DNA from: Actinomyces timonensis DSM 23838
Lineage (GTDB): Bacteria; Actinomycetota; Actinomycetes; Actinomycetales; Actinomycetaceae
Assembly (NCBI RefSeq): GCF_000295095.1
Contig: NZ_JH806632.1
Location: 1,336,068-1,383,287, forward strand
DNA: 47,220 bases
Reading direction: 5' to 3'
Below are positions 8,510-18,953 of the stretch, piece after piece; position 1 is the first letter of the stretch; every line of letters starts with the position of its first letter. The position numbers and the translations under genes are program-made. The notes beneath the pieces were generated by a model that was not told the origin of the DNA, made no database searches, and saw nothing but the letters and a program-made list of their open reading frames with translations.

Positions 8510-8935
8510 TCACCACTGCCATGTGGGGCGCGGAGGCTCCCCTGCGGCGTCAGCCAGGCTCAGCGCCTCGCGGACGGCCCGGGGGAGGAGCGAGTGGACG
8601 AGTCGGTAGGAGTCCTCGACGAGCTCGTGGGCGGTGGGGGCCTCGTAGCCGGGCGCGGTGAGGTCGATGCTCACCCAGTGCTTCTTGGCCTGGTGGAAGC
8701 CGGGCTCGGTCCAGGGGATCGAGCGGCGCACGGCGACGGCGTCCTCCGGCTCCAGCTTCACGTTGACGATGAGCCGACCATCGGTGTGGGTGAGGAGCAG
8801 CGCGAAGAGCCTGGGGCCGATGCTCGCCACGCTCGTGTCCCACTCGGGTTTGTGCCCCACCCAGGCCCCGGGGAGCGTGGCGGCGTACTCGAGGAGCTCT
8901 GAGGCGCGGTCCAGGGCGAGGTCGGCGGCGGTCAT
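8510..8935 (-). CDS. MmcQ/YjbR family protein
   Basis: The 141-residue protein matches the MmcQ/YjbR (CyaY-like) fold family: an N-terminal helix, a central PRLFALLLTHTDGRLIVNVKLEPEDA strand-turn-strand region and a C-terminal EDSYRLVHSLLPR helix. Members are small, widespread and often called DNA-binding without strong proof. The Met at 8935 (MTAADLALD) is preferred to the longer frame because upstream residues are Arg/Pro-rich and fall in the repeat-bearing gap. No clear Shine-Dalgarno is visible. The 113-bp palindromic element (8982-9094) lies directly upstream of its start. Confidence 0.8.
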   Translation of the reverse strand: MTAADLALDRASELLEYAATLPGAWVGHKPEWDTSVASIGPRLFALLLTHTDGRLIVNVKLEPEDAVAVRRSIPWTEPGFHQAKKHWVSIDLTAPGYEAPTAHELVEDSYRLVHSLLPRAVREALSLADAAGEPPRPTWQW

Positions 8936-8962
8936 GCCAGAAGAGTAGGACGCGGGTGCGGG

Positions 8963-9094
8963 GCGCCGACGGCGACCTTCTCCACCGACGGCGACATTTT
9001 CCACCGATGGGTGCGCCTAGCACCCAGGGGTGCAGTGAGAACGCACCTCTCGGTGCTCACCGCACCCACCGGTGCTCGCGGCAACCACCGGTGA
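8963..9094. repeat. 113-bp palindromic-unit element, copy A (plus one extra unit)
   Basis: 14-bp units start at 8963, 8982, 9001, 9020, 9043, 9062 and 9081, most of the form GCACC-N4-GGTGC. Spacers are 5 bases (CTTCT, ATTTT, GCCTA, TCACC, TCGCG) except one of 9 bases (AGTGAGAAC, 9034-9042). The six units from 8982 to 9094 match the 113-bp architecture of the other three copies, in inverse orientation to copy D. The unit at 8963 is an additional degenerate one. The array is intergenic, between an XRE gene's 3' end and the start of the YjbR gene. The 19-bp period is not a multiple of three, so it is not coding. Confidence 0.85.
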
Positions 9095-9109
9095 CTGCCA
9101 GGCCATCCC

Positions 9110-9313
9110 TTAATCGACGACCTCCAGGAGCTCTCCGACGCCGCAGTCGAGGGCCTCGCAGATCGCGGCGAGGGTGGAGTACCGGATGGCCTTGGCGCGG
9201 TCGTTCTTGAGCACTGAGAGGTTGACGGTGGTCACGCCGACCCTCTCGGAGAGCTCGACGAGCGTCATGCCGCGCGCGGCCAGGAGCTCGTCGAGGTGGC
9301 AGACCACCCTCAT
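9110..9313 (-). CDS. Small XRE-type transcriptional regulator
   Basis: The 67-residue protein is a single helix-turn-helix domain (HTH_26/YozG-like), with VELSERVGVTTVNLSVLKN as the HTH and STLAAICEALDCGVGELLEVV at the end. Regulators of this size usually pair with a DUF2975 membrane protein, and that is the gene immediately upstream. The ATG at 9313 overlaps the upstream stop (ATGA). Because the partner lacks its 5' end, expression of this regulator may depend on transcription from further upstream. Targets are unknown. Confidence 0.85.
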   Translation of the reverse strand: MRVVCHLDELLAARGMTLVELSERVGVTTVNLSVLKNDRAKAIRYSTLAAICEALDCGVGELLEVVD

Positions 9314-9864
9314 ACGAGCCCCTCGGTGTCCTCGCGCAGCGAGGCGTTCTCCGCTTGGAGCTCCTTGCTGCTGTGATGGAGTCGGGTCAGGGCGGCCACG
9401 AGGTACGTCATCCCCCAGATGACGACGGCCGAGGCGAGGATCCCGATGAAGGTGATGCCCCCGACGCTCATCGGTGATGAGCCGTGCCCTTTGGGTGTCC
9501 AGGAGACGGGGATCATGTACCCGAAAGCCCATGCCGCCAATAGCGCGGCCGTGCCGAGCCGCCGCACGCGCCGCGCAGCCCTCTCGATCCGCTCCCACGG
9601 CGTGCCCCTGCCCTGCCAGTGCGGGGAGGTGGGGGCCACGAGCCGCCCGATCTCGACGGCGCAGAGGAAGACGAGCACCACGTACGCGATGATGAGAACG
9701 GCTTCCAGGGCCAGGCTCCACGTTGGCGCCCCTGTGTAGTAGGCGTAGACCTTCGCCCGATCGAGCCCGACATAGGTCAGGAGCCCGTTGTACTCACGCG
9801 GGATGGGCGTCCCCTCCCCGAGGACGTCGATGAACGCCGTCGTCCCTCGGCCTGGTGGTCGCGC
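9310..9864 (-). pseudogene. DUF2975-like membrane protein, 5'-truncated
   Basis: The open frame runs from the stop of the neighbouring gene (9865-9867) to 9310. It reads as plausible protein throughout (loop GEGTPIPREYNGLL, then membrane segments LALEAVLIIAYVVLVFL, a middle pair, and a C-terminal coiled segment ELQAENASLRED). No ATG, GTG or TTG occurs before the GTG at 9681, which lies inside a membrane helix. The expected first membrane helix of a DUF2975 protein is missing. The simplest reading is loss of the 5' end by a deletion that joined this gene to its neighbour. A start at GTG 9681 would give 123 residues. Confidence 0.65.
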
Positions 9865-10611
9865 TCAGTGAGCGGAAGCGGCGATGCTCTTCGTGAGCGC
9901 GGTCGCGTCGGCCTCCGTGGGGGCGACGATCAGCACGGTGGCCGCGCTGCCCGAGGTTGTTGGGATGAACGCAATGGATCCGTACGACACCGTGCTCGAG
10001 TAGCTCATGAAGTAGGCGACGGTCGCGGTGCCATTCGGAGTGTCGATGTTCCTGCAGGATGTGACTCCCACCGTGTTGAGGCTTTCCGTGACCATCCTGG
10101 CCATCGCTCCATTCGGCACGTAAGGGAAAGGGTCCTTGGCGATCCGCACCTGCCGGGATTCATCGGCGTCGTGAGCATAGGCGTCAAAGCCTTCCGTGTA
10201 CTCGACGATGCCCGAGGGGTCAGGGGCGCTGCCATCGCCGGTGATCCACGTGCTCGGCACGGAGACCGTGATGCCCACGCTCTGGCTTGTCAGACTGGTC
10301 ATGTCCTCCGCCTGCGTGGAGTCGTCGCCGCGCATGAGGAGGAAGGCGCCGACGCCAGCGGCGATGAGGGCGACGACGACGCCCACGACGATGCCCACGA
10401 TGAGCCCGGTGCGCTTCTTGGGCTGCCCGGGGCCCTGCTGGCTGGGAGCGCCGTTGGCACCGTCACCGTAGGCGGGATCGAAGGGAGGGAAGGGGCCCTG
10501 CGCACCCGGCTGGGTGGCGATCTGCGCCGAGGGCGTGTCGCCGGGCTGACCGCCGGTGCCGTACTCCGTTCCATCGCCCGACTGTGGACCATCAGGAAAC
10601 CGCGCTTACAT
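9865..10611 (-). pseudogene. LpqN-like surface protein with a stop at codon 2
   Basis: The frame encodes a Pro/Gly/Gln-rich N-terminus, one membrane helix (around VALIAAGVGAFLLMRG) and an outside domain (about 130 residues; VSVPSTWITG, NGTATVAYF). It parallels the 10799 gene along its whole length. ATG at 10611 is followed at once by TAA (10608-10606), and after it the codons align with the N-terminus of the paralogue (M-S-T-Y-P-P-N-G against M-stop-A-R-F-P-D-G). A single C-to-A change in a serine codon would explain this. The only other start is GTG 10398 at the membrane helix (177 aa). The domain resembles LpqN (Mog1/PsbP-like), by eye. Confidence 0.65.
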
Positions 10612-10798
10612 GCTGTGATTGCTAGATGAGCGTCGTCGTGGTGGTAAGGCGTGGGGGCGCGGTGGGACCCACTGTCTCCGGGACGACTCGCCGCAGAGCG
10701 AGAGGCGGAGAGGCGCGTGAACGACGGCGCGGGTGGACCCGCCTCCTCAGAGGCTGGCCCACCCGCAGTGGTGGGTGAGGTTGGCGCTGCGCGACCGA

Positions 10799-11746
10799 TC
10801 AGCGAAGACCGTTGGCGACTTGGGTGATGCGAGCCTTGACCTTCTCCGGGGTCAGTGCGATCACCTCGACCACGGCGACCGCGCCGGACTTGGCTGGGAC
10901 GAATAGGAGGCAGCCGAATCCCGGGATACCGGAGGCGTTCGTGTAGTAGGCCACCTTCCCCGCTCCGTTCGCCGTGGAGATGTCCTCGTAGGAGGAGAGC
11001 GTGGAAGTGCCATCCTTGGTGATGACATCGTTCACCGTGGTCTGATCCGGGAGGTTGGGAAGCGGCGTGTTCCCGATCTCGACTCGCTCGAACGCGGCCG
11101 TGTCATGCGCGTAGGCATCCATGTAGCTCGTGTCCTTGAGGAGCCCCGAGGGGTCCGGCGCGCCCGCCGTCCCGCTCACCCAGGTGCTCGGCACAGGGAC
11201 GGTGAGCCCGGTGACCGGGCCGGAGAGATCTGTCATGGTCTCTGCCGGTGATGCGCTCGGGGTCGGTGATGTGCTCGGGGTCGCCAACATCGTGGGTCGC
11301 CTGGTGCGGGTGGGCTCCTCAGTGGGCTCGGTGCGACTGGTCTTTGTGGCGGTCGCGGTGGCTTCCGCCTTGGGGTCGGAGTCATCGTCGCCGCGCATGA
11401 GGACGAAGGCGCCGACGCCGGTGGCGATGAGGGCAACAACGACGGCGCTGACGATGCCCACGATGAGCCCCGTGTTCTTCTTCGGCTGCTGGGGGCCCTG
11501 CTGGCCGGGGGAGCCGTAGCCGTAGGCGGCGTCGATGGGCTGGAAGGGGCCCTGGGCTCCCAACTGGTTCCCGGCCTGCGTCGACGGCGTGTACCCGGGT
11601 TGGTTGCCGCCGCCGTATCCCGGCTGCTGGTAGCCGGGATACGGGTAGGCCTGGGCGGGCGGCTGCGAGGATGGATCAGGGTACTGGCCAGGGTATTGAC
11701 CCGGGTACTGCCCGGGATACTGCCCATTCGGGGGGTAGGTGGACAT
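10799..11746 (-). CDS. Membrane-anchored LpqN-like surface protein
   Basis: The 315-residue protein starts with a cytoplasmic Tyr/Pro/Gly/Gln-rich tail (1-95) including a four-fold GQYP repeat. A single membrane helix follows (about 100-122, TGLIVGIVSAVVVALIATG), then a Thr/Pro-rich linker and an outside domain (about 175-315) with LTVPVPSTWVSG and NGAGKVAYYT. This domain is shared with the genes on either side and resembles the LpqN/PsbP-like fold. Function is unknown. No Shine-Dalgarno is visible, but TAAGAT ends 6 bases before ATG 11746, so the transcript may be leaderless. It is the only anchored paralogue here with an intact reading frame. Confidence 0.8.
   Translation of the reverse strand: MSTYPPNGQYPGQYPGQYPGQYPDPSSQPPAQAYPYPGYQQPGYGGGNQPGYTPSTQAGNQLGAQGPFQPIDAAYGYGSPGQQGPQQPKKNTGLIVGIVSAVVVALIATGVGAFVLMRGDDDSDPKAEATATATKTSRTEPTEEPTRTRRPTMLATPSTSPTPSASPAETMTDLSGPVTGLTVPVPSTWVSGTAGAPDPSGLLKDTSYMDAYAHDTAAFERVEIGNTPLPNLPDQTTVNDVITKDGTSTLSSYEDISTANGAGKVAYYTNASGIPGFGCLLFVPAKSGAVAVVEVIALTPEKVKARITQVANGLR
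11682..11727 (-). repeat. 12-bp tandem repeat encoding GQYP
   Basis: Four consecutive copies of a 12-bp unit within the 10799 gene encode GQYP-GQYP-GQYP-GQYP near its N-terminus. The length could vary by slippage in frame, because the unit is a multiple of three. Confidence 0.75.
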
Positions 11747-11907
11747 GCACTGATCTTAGGGGAAGCGCGGGGTGGGGCTCTCGACGACGAGTGGGGGTGG
11801 GCAAGCGGCCAGAGGGTGGCTGGAACGGCGCGCCCCGACGCGCCGAAGAGGCGCGTCGGGGCGGGTGCGGGCCCTCCGGGAGAGAAAGGCTCAGAGGATC
11901 GAGAGCG

Positions 11908-12630
11908 TCACTTGACGCTTCCGGTGACCCGGGCAACGAGCTCGTCAACGGTGGACGGGTCGGTGGCGGAGACGGTGATGCCCGCGTAGTTGCCGCCGGA
12001 GGCGGGGGCGAAGATCACAGCACCGTAGCCCGTGCCGTCCTGAATCGTCATGTCGTAGCGGATGACGGTGGCGTCACCGTTAGCAGTGCCGATCTTCTCA
12101 TACTTCGTCATGTTGTTGGCGCCGGTCGCCTTGGCGAACGTGGTCGCGGATGCCTCATCCGTAGGGACCTGGGACTCGGGGTAGGCCTGACGCGCCACGA
12201 CGATGTTGTCGGCGTAGGGGAGGGATCCGATCGACTTGGCCTCCTTGCTCGAAACGATCAGGTCGACCTGCTTCATGGTGTTCTTGAAGGTCGTCGGATC
12301 CTGGCCCATCGCCTCCGCGGCAGCGCTCAGAGCGGCCTCGTCGAGGTTGGCCGGGTCGGAGATGACCGTCCAGTCGCTGGGTGCGAGGAAGGTGATGCCG
12401 GCTGTTGGGGCTTTTGCCTCCTGGCCATCGGTCACGGTCGCGGCCATGGATGCACCGGATGACGGGGCGGCTGTCGAGGCCTCTGCGGTGGTGGCTGTCG
12501 AGGCCTCTGCGGTGGTGGCTGTCGTGGTCTCTGCGGAGCCAGAGTCCTTGGAGCTGTCGGAGGAGCAGGCTGCGAGCGGCAGCGCCAGCGCGAGCACCGC
12601 GACGGCGGCGAGGGAGCGGGTCGTCTTCAT
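11908..12630 (-). CDS. LpqN-like lipoprotein
   Basis: The 240-residue secreted lipoprotein has signal peptide MKTTRSLAAVAVLALALPL and a lipobox ending in Cys22 (LAAC). A Thr/Ala/Ser linker (about 30-60) follows, then a domain of about 170 residues with GITFLAPSDWTV and a late NGDATVIRYDMT strand. The domain is of the same type as in the two genes downstream, here anchored by lipid rather than a membrane helix. AAGGAG lies 6 bases before ATG 12630; the longer upstream frame has no such support. It diverges from clpB. The fold resembles LpqN (Mog1/PsbP-like) by eye; the ligand is unknown. Confidence 0.82.
   Translation of the reverse strand: MKTTRSLAAVAVLALALPLAACSSDSSKDSGSAETTTATTAEASTATTAEASTAAPSSGASMAATVTDGQEAKAPTAGITFLAPSDWTVISDPANLDEAALSAAAEAMGQDPTTFKNTMKQVDLIVSSKEAKSIGSLPYADNIVVARQAYPESQVPTDEASATTFAKATGANNMTKYEKIGTANGDATVIRYDMTIQDGTGYGAVIFAPASGGNYAGITVSATDPSTVDELVARVTGSVK
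12471..12540 (-). repeat. 24-bp tandem repeat in the lipoprotein linker
   Basis: About three copies (two close, one degenerate) of a 24-bp unit encode TATTAEAS in the linker between lipobox and folded domain. The unit is in frame and probably sets the distance of the domain from the membrane. Confidence 0.7.
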
Positions 12631-12756
12631 GAGAATCTCCTTGGTGTAACGACGTGTGTCCACCATAACCCCCTCCACGCAGCAGCTACTCCGACATCTT
12701 GACAAGAAGGCCTGTGGAGTTCTCCCCATCACGCAGGAGCCTCGGCGCCTACGAAA

Positions 12757-12779
12757 GTTGAGTGGAATAGACTCAACTC
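12757..12779. promoter_or_regulatory. HAIR operator (HspR site) upstream of clpB
   Basis: A perfect inverted repeat AGTTGAGT-N7-ACTCAACT (12757-12764 and 12772-12779) matches the HspR-associated inverted repeat, consensus CTTGAGT-N7-ACTCAAG, in spacing and in 6 of 7 bases per arm. It lies 93 bases before the clpB start. With hspR encoded at 1959, clpB is predicted to be repressed by HspR and induced by heat or misfolded protein. Confidence 0.9.
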
Positions 12780-12872
12780 GTCGGCGGTTGAGGTGCCTGG
12801 AGGGAGCGGCCCGCGCGCTGGGCCCTCCCGCACAGACCCGCCCACCAGGCATGACATCCCAAGGAGAACCAT

Positions 12873-15623
<2,751 letters not shown>

Positions 15624-15637
15624 GGGCGCCGCATCAT

Positions 15638-15674
15638 GGGGCGCGCCCGGTCCGGAAAAGACCGGGCGCGCCCC
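15638..15674 (+). terminator. Terminator hairpin after clpB
   Basis: A perfect 15-bp stem (GGGGCGCGCCCGGTC at 15638-15652 against 15660-15674) with loop CGGAAAA starts 15 bases after the clpB stop. No T-run follows, as is common in high-GC actinobacteria. Confidence 0.8.
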
Positions 15675-16209
15675 TGCGCATAGCGTGTGTGGCGCGCCTC
15701 CTCGCGCCCCGACAAAGAGTCCATGCGAACGATCATCAGGACACCCGGTGGGGTATGAATCATAGGTGATGGTGAACGTGGACCATGTATGTCGGATGAC
15801 CATGAGAATGGTGGTATCCCACTAAGAGCGAGAGGCGTTTCAGGATGTTATCTTTTCGTTATTATTAATGTGAGAGACGACTCCAAAGAGTCGTGTGTCG
15901 CATGCCCTGATTCGCATGTGTTCTCCCTGGGGAGCGAAAAGGGGGCCCCGCACCTCAACACGGTGCGGGGCCCCGGTCGGGTACGGGGGCGCGGTCCCTG
16001 AATCGCGCGGGTCCCGAACGCCGCGGCATGTCATCGGAGTCCCTGATCTCCTCGTGCCGGGGCGTTTCCCGACGGCGTCATCATATGCGACGTGATGGCC
16101 CTGAAGCACATTCGCGTCTCGGAAGTTCTCGTGGAATGGGACCTCGTCGCTCCTCAATCGGTTCAAAACGGCGGAGAATCGCCAGATCGGGGCTGTTGCG
16201 CCCATGGGA
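15675..16209. other. Gene-free region, partly AT-richer
   Basis: No convincing gene is present. Around 15840-15875 the composition drops well below its surroundings in GC (TTATCTTTTCGTTATTATTA). A perfect 7-bp hairpin with a CAAA loop lies at 15877-15894 (ACGACTC and GAGTCGT). A minus-strand terminator lies at 15942-15974. 15975-16209 is the downstream flank of the broken phosphodiesterase gene and holds no recognised feature. Lower GC in a region like this can mark a promoter, a small RNA or transferred DNA, and I cannot decide which. Confidence 0.5.
15942..15974 (-). terminator. Rho-independent terminator, minus strand
   Basis: A perfect 13-bp stem (GGGGCCCCGCACC at 15942-15954 against 15962-15974) with a 7-base loop. 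Read on the minus strand it is followed by CTTTTCG (plus-strand AAAA at 15937-15940), so it terminates transcription coming from the HAD-phosphodiesterase genes about 235 bases upstream. Confidence 0.7.
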
Positions 16210-17038
16210 TCACATTTCCGTAACGAGGTGTCCGAACTCGTGGATCCGGTCGGTGAATATGCCGGAGACCCCCCATGAGAAGAGCTCCTCCGCGCGCTGG
16301 GGCGAATTGATGGTCCAGACATTGACCCCGTAGCCCAACGCGCGGATCTCCTCGACCAGGGCGCGCTCCAGGCCCTCATCGGCTGGGTTGATCGCCTCGA
16401 CCCCCAGCATCTCCGCGTAGGAGCGCCAGGCCCCGGTGGGCATGCCCGCCGCCATGAGAAGCGCGAGCCGCGTGGCCGGGCGGCGCCGGCCCAGGCGATC
16501 CAGGAGGAGAGGGTTGAAGGAGGAGGCCACCGCCTGGCTCCCCGGAGCCGTGGCGGCGAACTGATCCAGATGCCTCGCGACGGCGTCGACGAGCTCCGCG
16601 CACACCCTGGCCCCCGCCTCACAGGGCTTCATCTCCACATTGACGCTCAGGCCCTCCGCGGCGACCATCTCCAGGACCTGCCCCAGCGTGGGCAGCGGCT
16701 CGCCGGAATAGGGGCGCGAGCCGTCCTCGGCGATGAACCACGAGCCGGCGTCGATCCCGTGCAGGTCCGCCTGGGACAGGTGGTCGTAGGGCCCGCTGCG
16801 GTTGGTGGTGCGGTCCAGTGAGGAGTCGTGGATGACGATGGGAGTGCCGTCACCGAGGACATCCACATCGATCTCCACCCAGGTGGCCCCCGCCCGCGCG
16901 GCCTGACGGATCGACGAGAGCGTGTTCTCAGGCGCGAGGGAAAGGGACGCCCCGATGGCCCAGGACCATTCGGCTGCCCTCCGGCACCGGCCGGGGGCAG
17001 GGCAGGGGCTCATGGCCCCATCGCGCCCGCGCGCTCAT
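16210..17038 (-). pseudogene. Glycerophosphodiester phosphodiesterase, frameshifted
   Basis: The enzyme family hydrolyses glycerophosphodiesters to glycerol 3-phosphate and an alcohol. The start at 17038 overlaps the HAD stop (ATGA), and its frame reads to the catalytic motif GHRG before ending at TGA. The next motif APENTL, then EIDVDVLGDG, HDSSLDRTT and the remaining TIM-barrel residues, lie in the frame shifted by one base. One extra base between 16934 and 16951, in a run-rich segment (GTCCCTTTCCCT), explains it. Without a correction the protein lacks His-Arg-Gly and should be inactive. A sequencing error is the main alternative. Confidence 0.8.
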
Positions 17039-17766
17039 GGCCGCTCTCGCGAGAGCGCCGGATCTTCTCGCTCGGCCCACAGCAGCAGATGCGGCGTGAT
17101 CGAGGCAAGGTCCGGCACGACAACGAGCCCGGGGTCGGCGGGGAATACCTTGGTCGCTCCGATCTGCACCACATGGATCCCATTGGAGCGGGCCGAGGCC
17201 GCGCCCGTCGCCGAGTCCTCCACGACGACGCAGTCCGCGGGGGCCAGGCCGAGCCTCTCGACCGCCGTGGCGTAGGGGAGGGGGTCGGGCTTCGCTCCCG
17301 CGCCGTCGTCCCCCGTGACCGTCACGGCGAACACATCGCCCAGTGCGCGCGCCACGCTCTCGACGATCCTGCGGGGAGAGGCGGACACGATCGCCTGCGC
17401 CACCCCGATCTGGGCCAAGGCCGAGGTGATGCGCTCGGCGCCCGGGAGCAGGGGAGGGGAGGCCGCCACCCGCGCCGCGACGTCGTCGGCGATGGTGGCG
17501 AAGAGATCCGCTGCAGCAGGGTCCCGCCAGTCGGCGACGGCGCCGGTGGCGGCGATGAGGTGCCGTGCCGTCTCGATGGAGGCACCGGTCAGGCGCTCCA
17601 CGATCGCCGGGGTGGGGGTCCCCCCGGCGTCGCGCGTGCGGGCGATGAAGGACTCGTCCCAGAACGGCTGCGAGTCCATGAGCGTGCCGTCCATGTCCCA
17701 CAGGACCGCTCGGATCGTGAAGCCGGGGAGGGAGGGGGGACGGGAGGGAGGGACTGTGACCGCCAT
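17035..17766 (-). CDS. HAD-superfamily phosphatase (beta-phosphoglucomutase-like)
   Basis: This HAD subfamily IA hydrolase (243 aa) acts on a small phosphorylated metabolite. Motif I is DMDGTLMDS, motif II is the Ser in IVSAS, the conserved Lys is in AKPDPLPYATA, and motif III is VVEDSATGAASARSNG. A four-helix cap lies between motif I and motif II. It is the first gene of an apparent two-gene unit with the broken phosphodiesterase, which would make glycerol 3-phosphate a possible link, though the substrate cannot be read from sequence. It is divergent from the LacI-type gene, with 85 bases between the starts. Confidence 0.88.
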   Translation of the reverse strand: MAVTVPPSRPPSLPGFTIRAVLWDMDGTLMDSQPFWDESFIARTRDAGGTPTPAIVERLTGASIETARHLIAATGAVADWRDPAAADLFATIADDVAARVAASPPLLPGAERITSALAQIGVAQAIVSASPRRIVESVARALGDVFAVTVTGDDGAGAKPDPLPYATAVERLGLAPADCVVVEDSATGAASARSNGIHVVQIGATKVFPADPGLVVVPDLASITPHLLLWAEREDPALSRERP

Positions 17767-17851
17767 CCCATGAGCGTAGCGCGCGCCGCGCGCCCGTGGG
17801 GCCGCCCTGTGGCATCGTGGGTCCCGGAGCAGATCTGGGAGGAGGTTGGCC

Positions 17852-18862
17852 GTGAGACCTCATGAGCACCGGGCGACGATGGCGGATATCGCGATCGCCG
17901 CCGGGGTGTCGCGGACCACCGTCTCCTTCGTGCTCAACGACCGCCCCGACTCCCGCATCCCCGAGGCGACCCGGGCGCGGGTCCTCCAGGCGGCCAAGGA
18001 GCTCGACTACCGGCCGCAGGGCACGGCGCGCCTCGCCCACCCCCGGCCCAGCAGCGCCCTGGGCGTCGTCACCGATATCGTCACCGGGCCGCACGCCTCC
18101 TCCATCATCCGGGGCATGCAGGACGCCGCCCTGCGCGAGGGCATGCCGCTCCTCCTGATCCCCACAACGGGGCGCGCGGAGGACGACCGCCGCGCCGTCG
18201 CCTCGCTCCTGGAGCACCGGGTGGGCGCGATCCTCCACGCGCGCGCCAGCTGCGTCCAGGTCGCCATGCCGGCCGAGGCCCGCGGCACCCCCACCGTCCT
18301 CGTCAACTGCCAGGACTCGGCCGGCGAGCACCCCAGTGTCCGCCCCGACGAGGAGGCCATCGCCCGCCTCGAGGCCGACGCCCTCCTCACAGGCGAGCAC
18401 CGGGACATCGGCGTCATCGAGGTCTCCGGCGCCGACGTCGGCGCCCAGCCCCGGCGCGACGGCTACCGCGCCAGTTTCGCGCGCGCCGGGATCGACTGGG
18501 GCAGCGCCGCCATCGCCGTCGGGTACGGCACCATCCAGGGCGGTTACCGGGCCGCGGGCCAGCTCCTCGAGGCCAACCCCTGGATGACCGCGATCCTGTG
18601 CGGCAACAACAGGATGGCGATCGGCGCCTACGATGCCGTGCGCGAGCGCGGCCTGCGCGTGCGCGACGACGTCGCCATCATCGGCATCGACGACGAGGAC
18701 CTCGCCCCCGCCCAGCTCCGCCCCGGCCTGACCTGCGTGGCCCTGCCCTTCGAGGAGATGGGGAGGGTCGGCGTCGAGCGGCTGGCGGCCATGCTGCGAG
18801 GCGAGAGCGTGCCCACTCAGACCCTGTTGCCCGGGCGCCTCGTGCGCCGCGCCTCCATCTAG
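17852..18862 (+). CDS. LacI-family transcriptional regulator
   Basis: The 336-residue repressor has the LacI-type HTH near residues 10-60 (MADIAIAAGVSRTTVSFVLND and RVLQAAKELDYRPQGTARLA) and a periplasmic-binding-like effector domain with VTDIVTGPHASSIIRGMQ and the late [32 protein letters not shown] at 17837-17845 fits GTG 17852 (6-base spacing) better than the TTG six bases upstream. It is divergent from the HAD gene and may regulate the HAD-phosphodiesterase pair or itself. No palindromic operator was evident in the 85-base gap. The effector is unknown. Confidence 0.9.
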   Translation: MRPHEHRATMADIAIAAGVSRTTVSFVLNDRPDSRIPEATRARVLQAAKELDYRPQGTARLAHPRPSSALGVVTDIVTGPHASSIIRGMQDAALREGMPLLLIPTTGRAEDDRRAVASLLEHRVGAILHARASCVQVAMPAEARGTPTVLVNCQDSAGEHPSVRPDEEAIARLEADALLTGEHRDIGVIEVSGADVGAQPRRDGYRASFARAGIDWGSAAIAVGYGTIQGGYRAAGQLLEANPWMTAILCGNNRMAIGAYDAVRERGLRVRDDVAIIGIDDEDLAPAQLRPGLTCVALPFEEMGRVGVERLAAMLRGESVPTQTLLPGRLVRRASI

Positions 18863-18953
18863 GGGCTCTGCCCGGGCGGGCCGGGACGGGCGGGACGCCC
18901 CGCCAGGCCGGGCCCGCTGGCGGATCCGGGCAGGATCGGGGCAGGATCGGGGC

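Noticed and set aside
8982-9094. Palindromic element read as a CRISPR array
   Set aside because: Units are 14 bp with 5- or 9-base spacers, far below CRISPR dimensions, spacers recur between loci, and no cas genes are present.
8956-9210. Open frame running through palindromic element A
   Set aside because: The element has a 19-base period and arms shared with three other intergenic sites, so it is structural DNA. The frame is Arg/Pro-rich and resembles no protein.
12699-12704. TTGACA upstream of clpB as a -35 box
   Set aside because: No acceptable -10 hexamer lies 16-19 bases downstream, so a promoter could not be assigned from this.
15789-16001. A 70-codon plus-strand frame in the region after clpB
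   Set aside because: It lacks a Shine-Dalgarno, crosses two hairpins and has no protein-like composition.
18863-18953. Search for a riboswitch or operator before nadE
   Set aside because: The 91-base gap holds only GC-rich imperfect repeats (GGCAGGATCGG type), and no NAD-related riboswitch or NrtR-like palindrome was evident.
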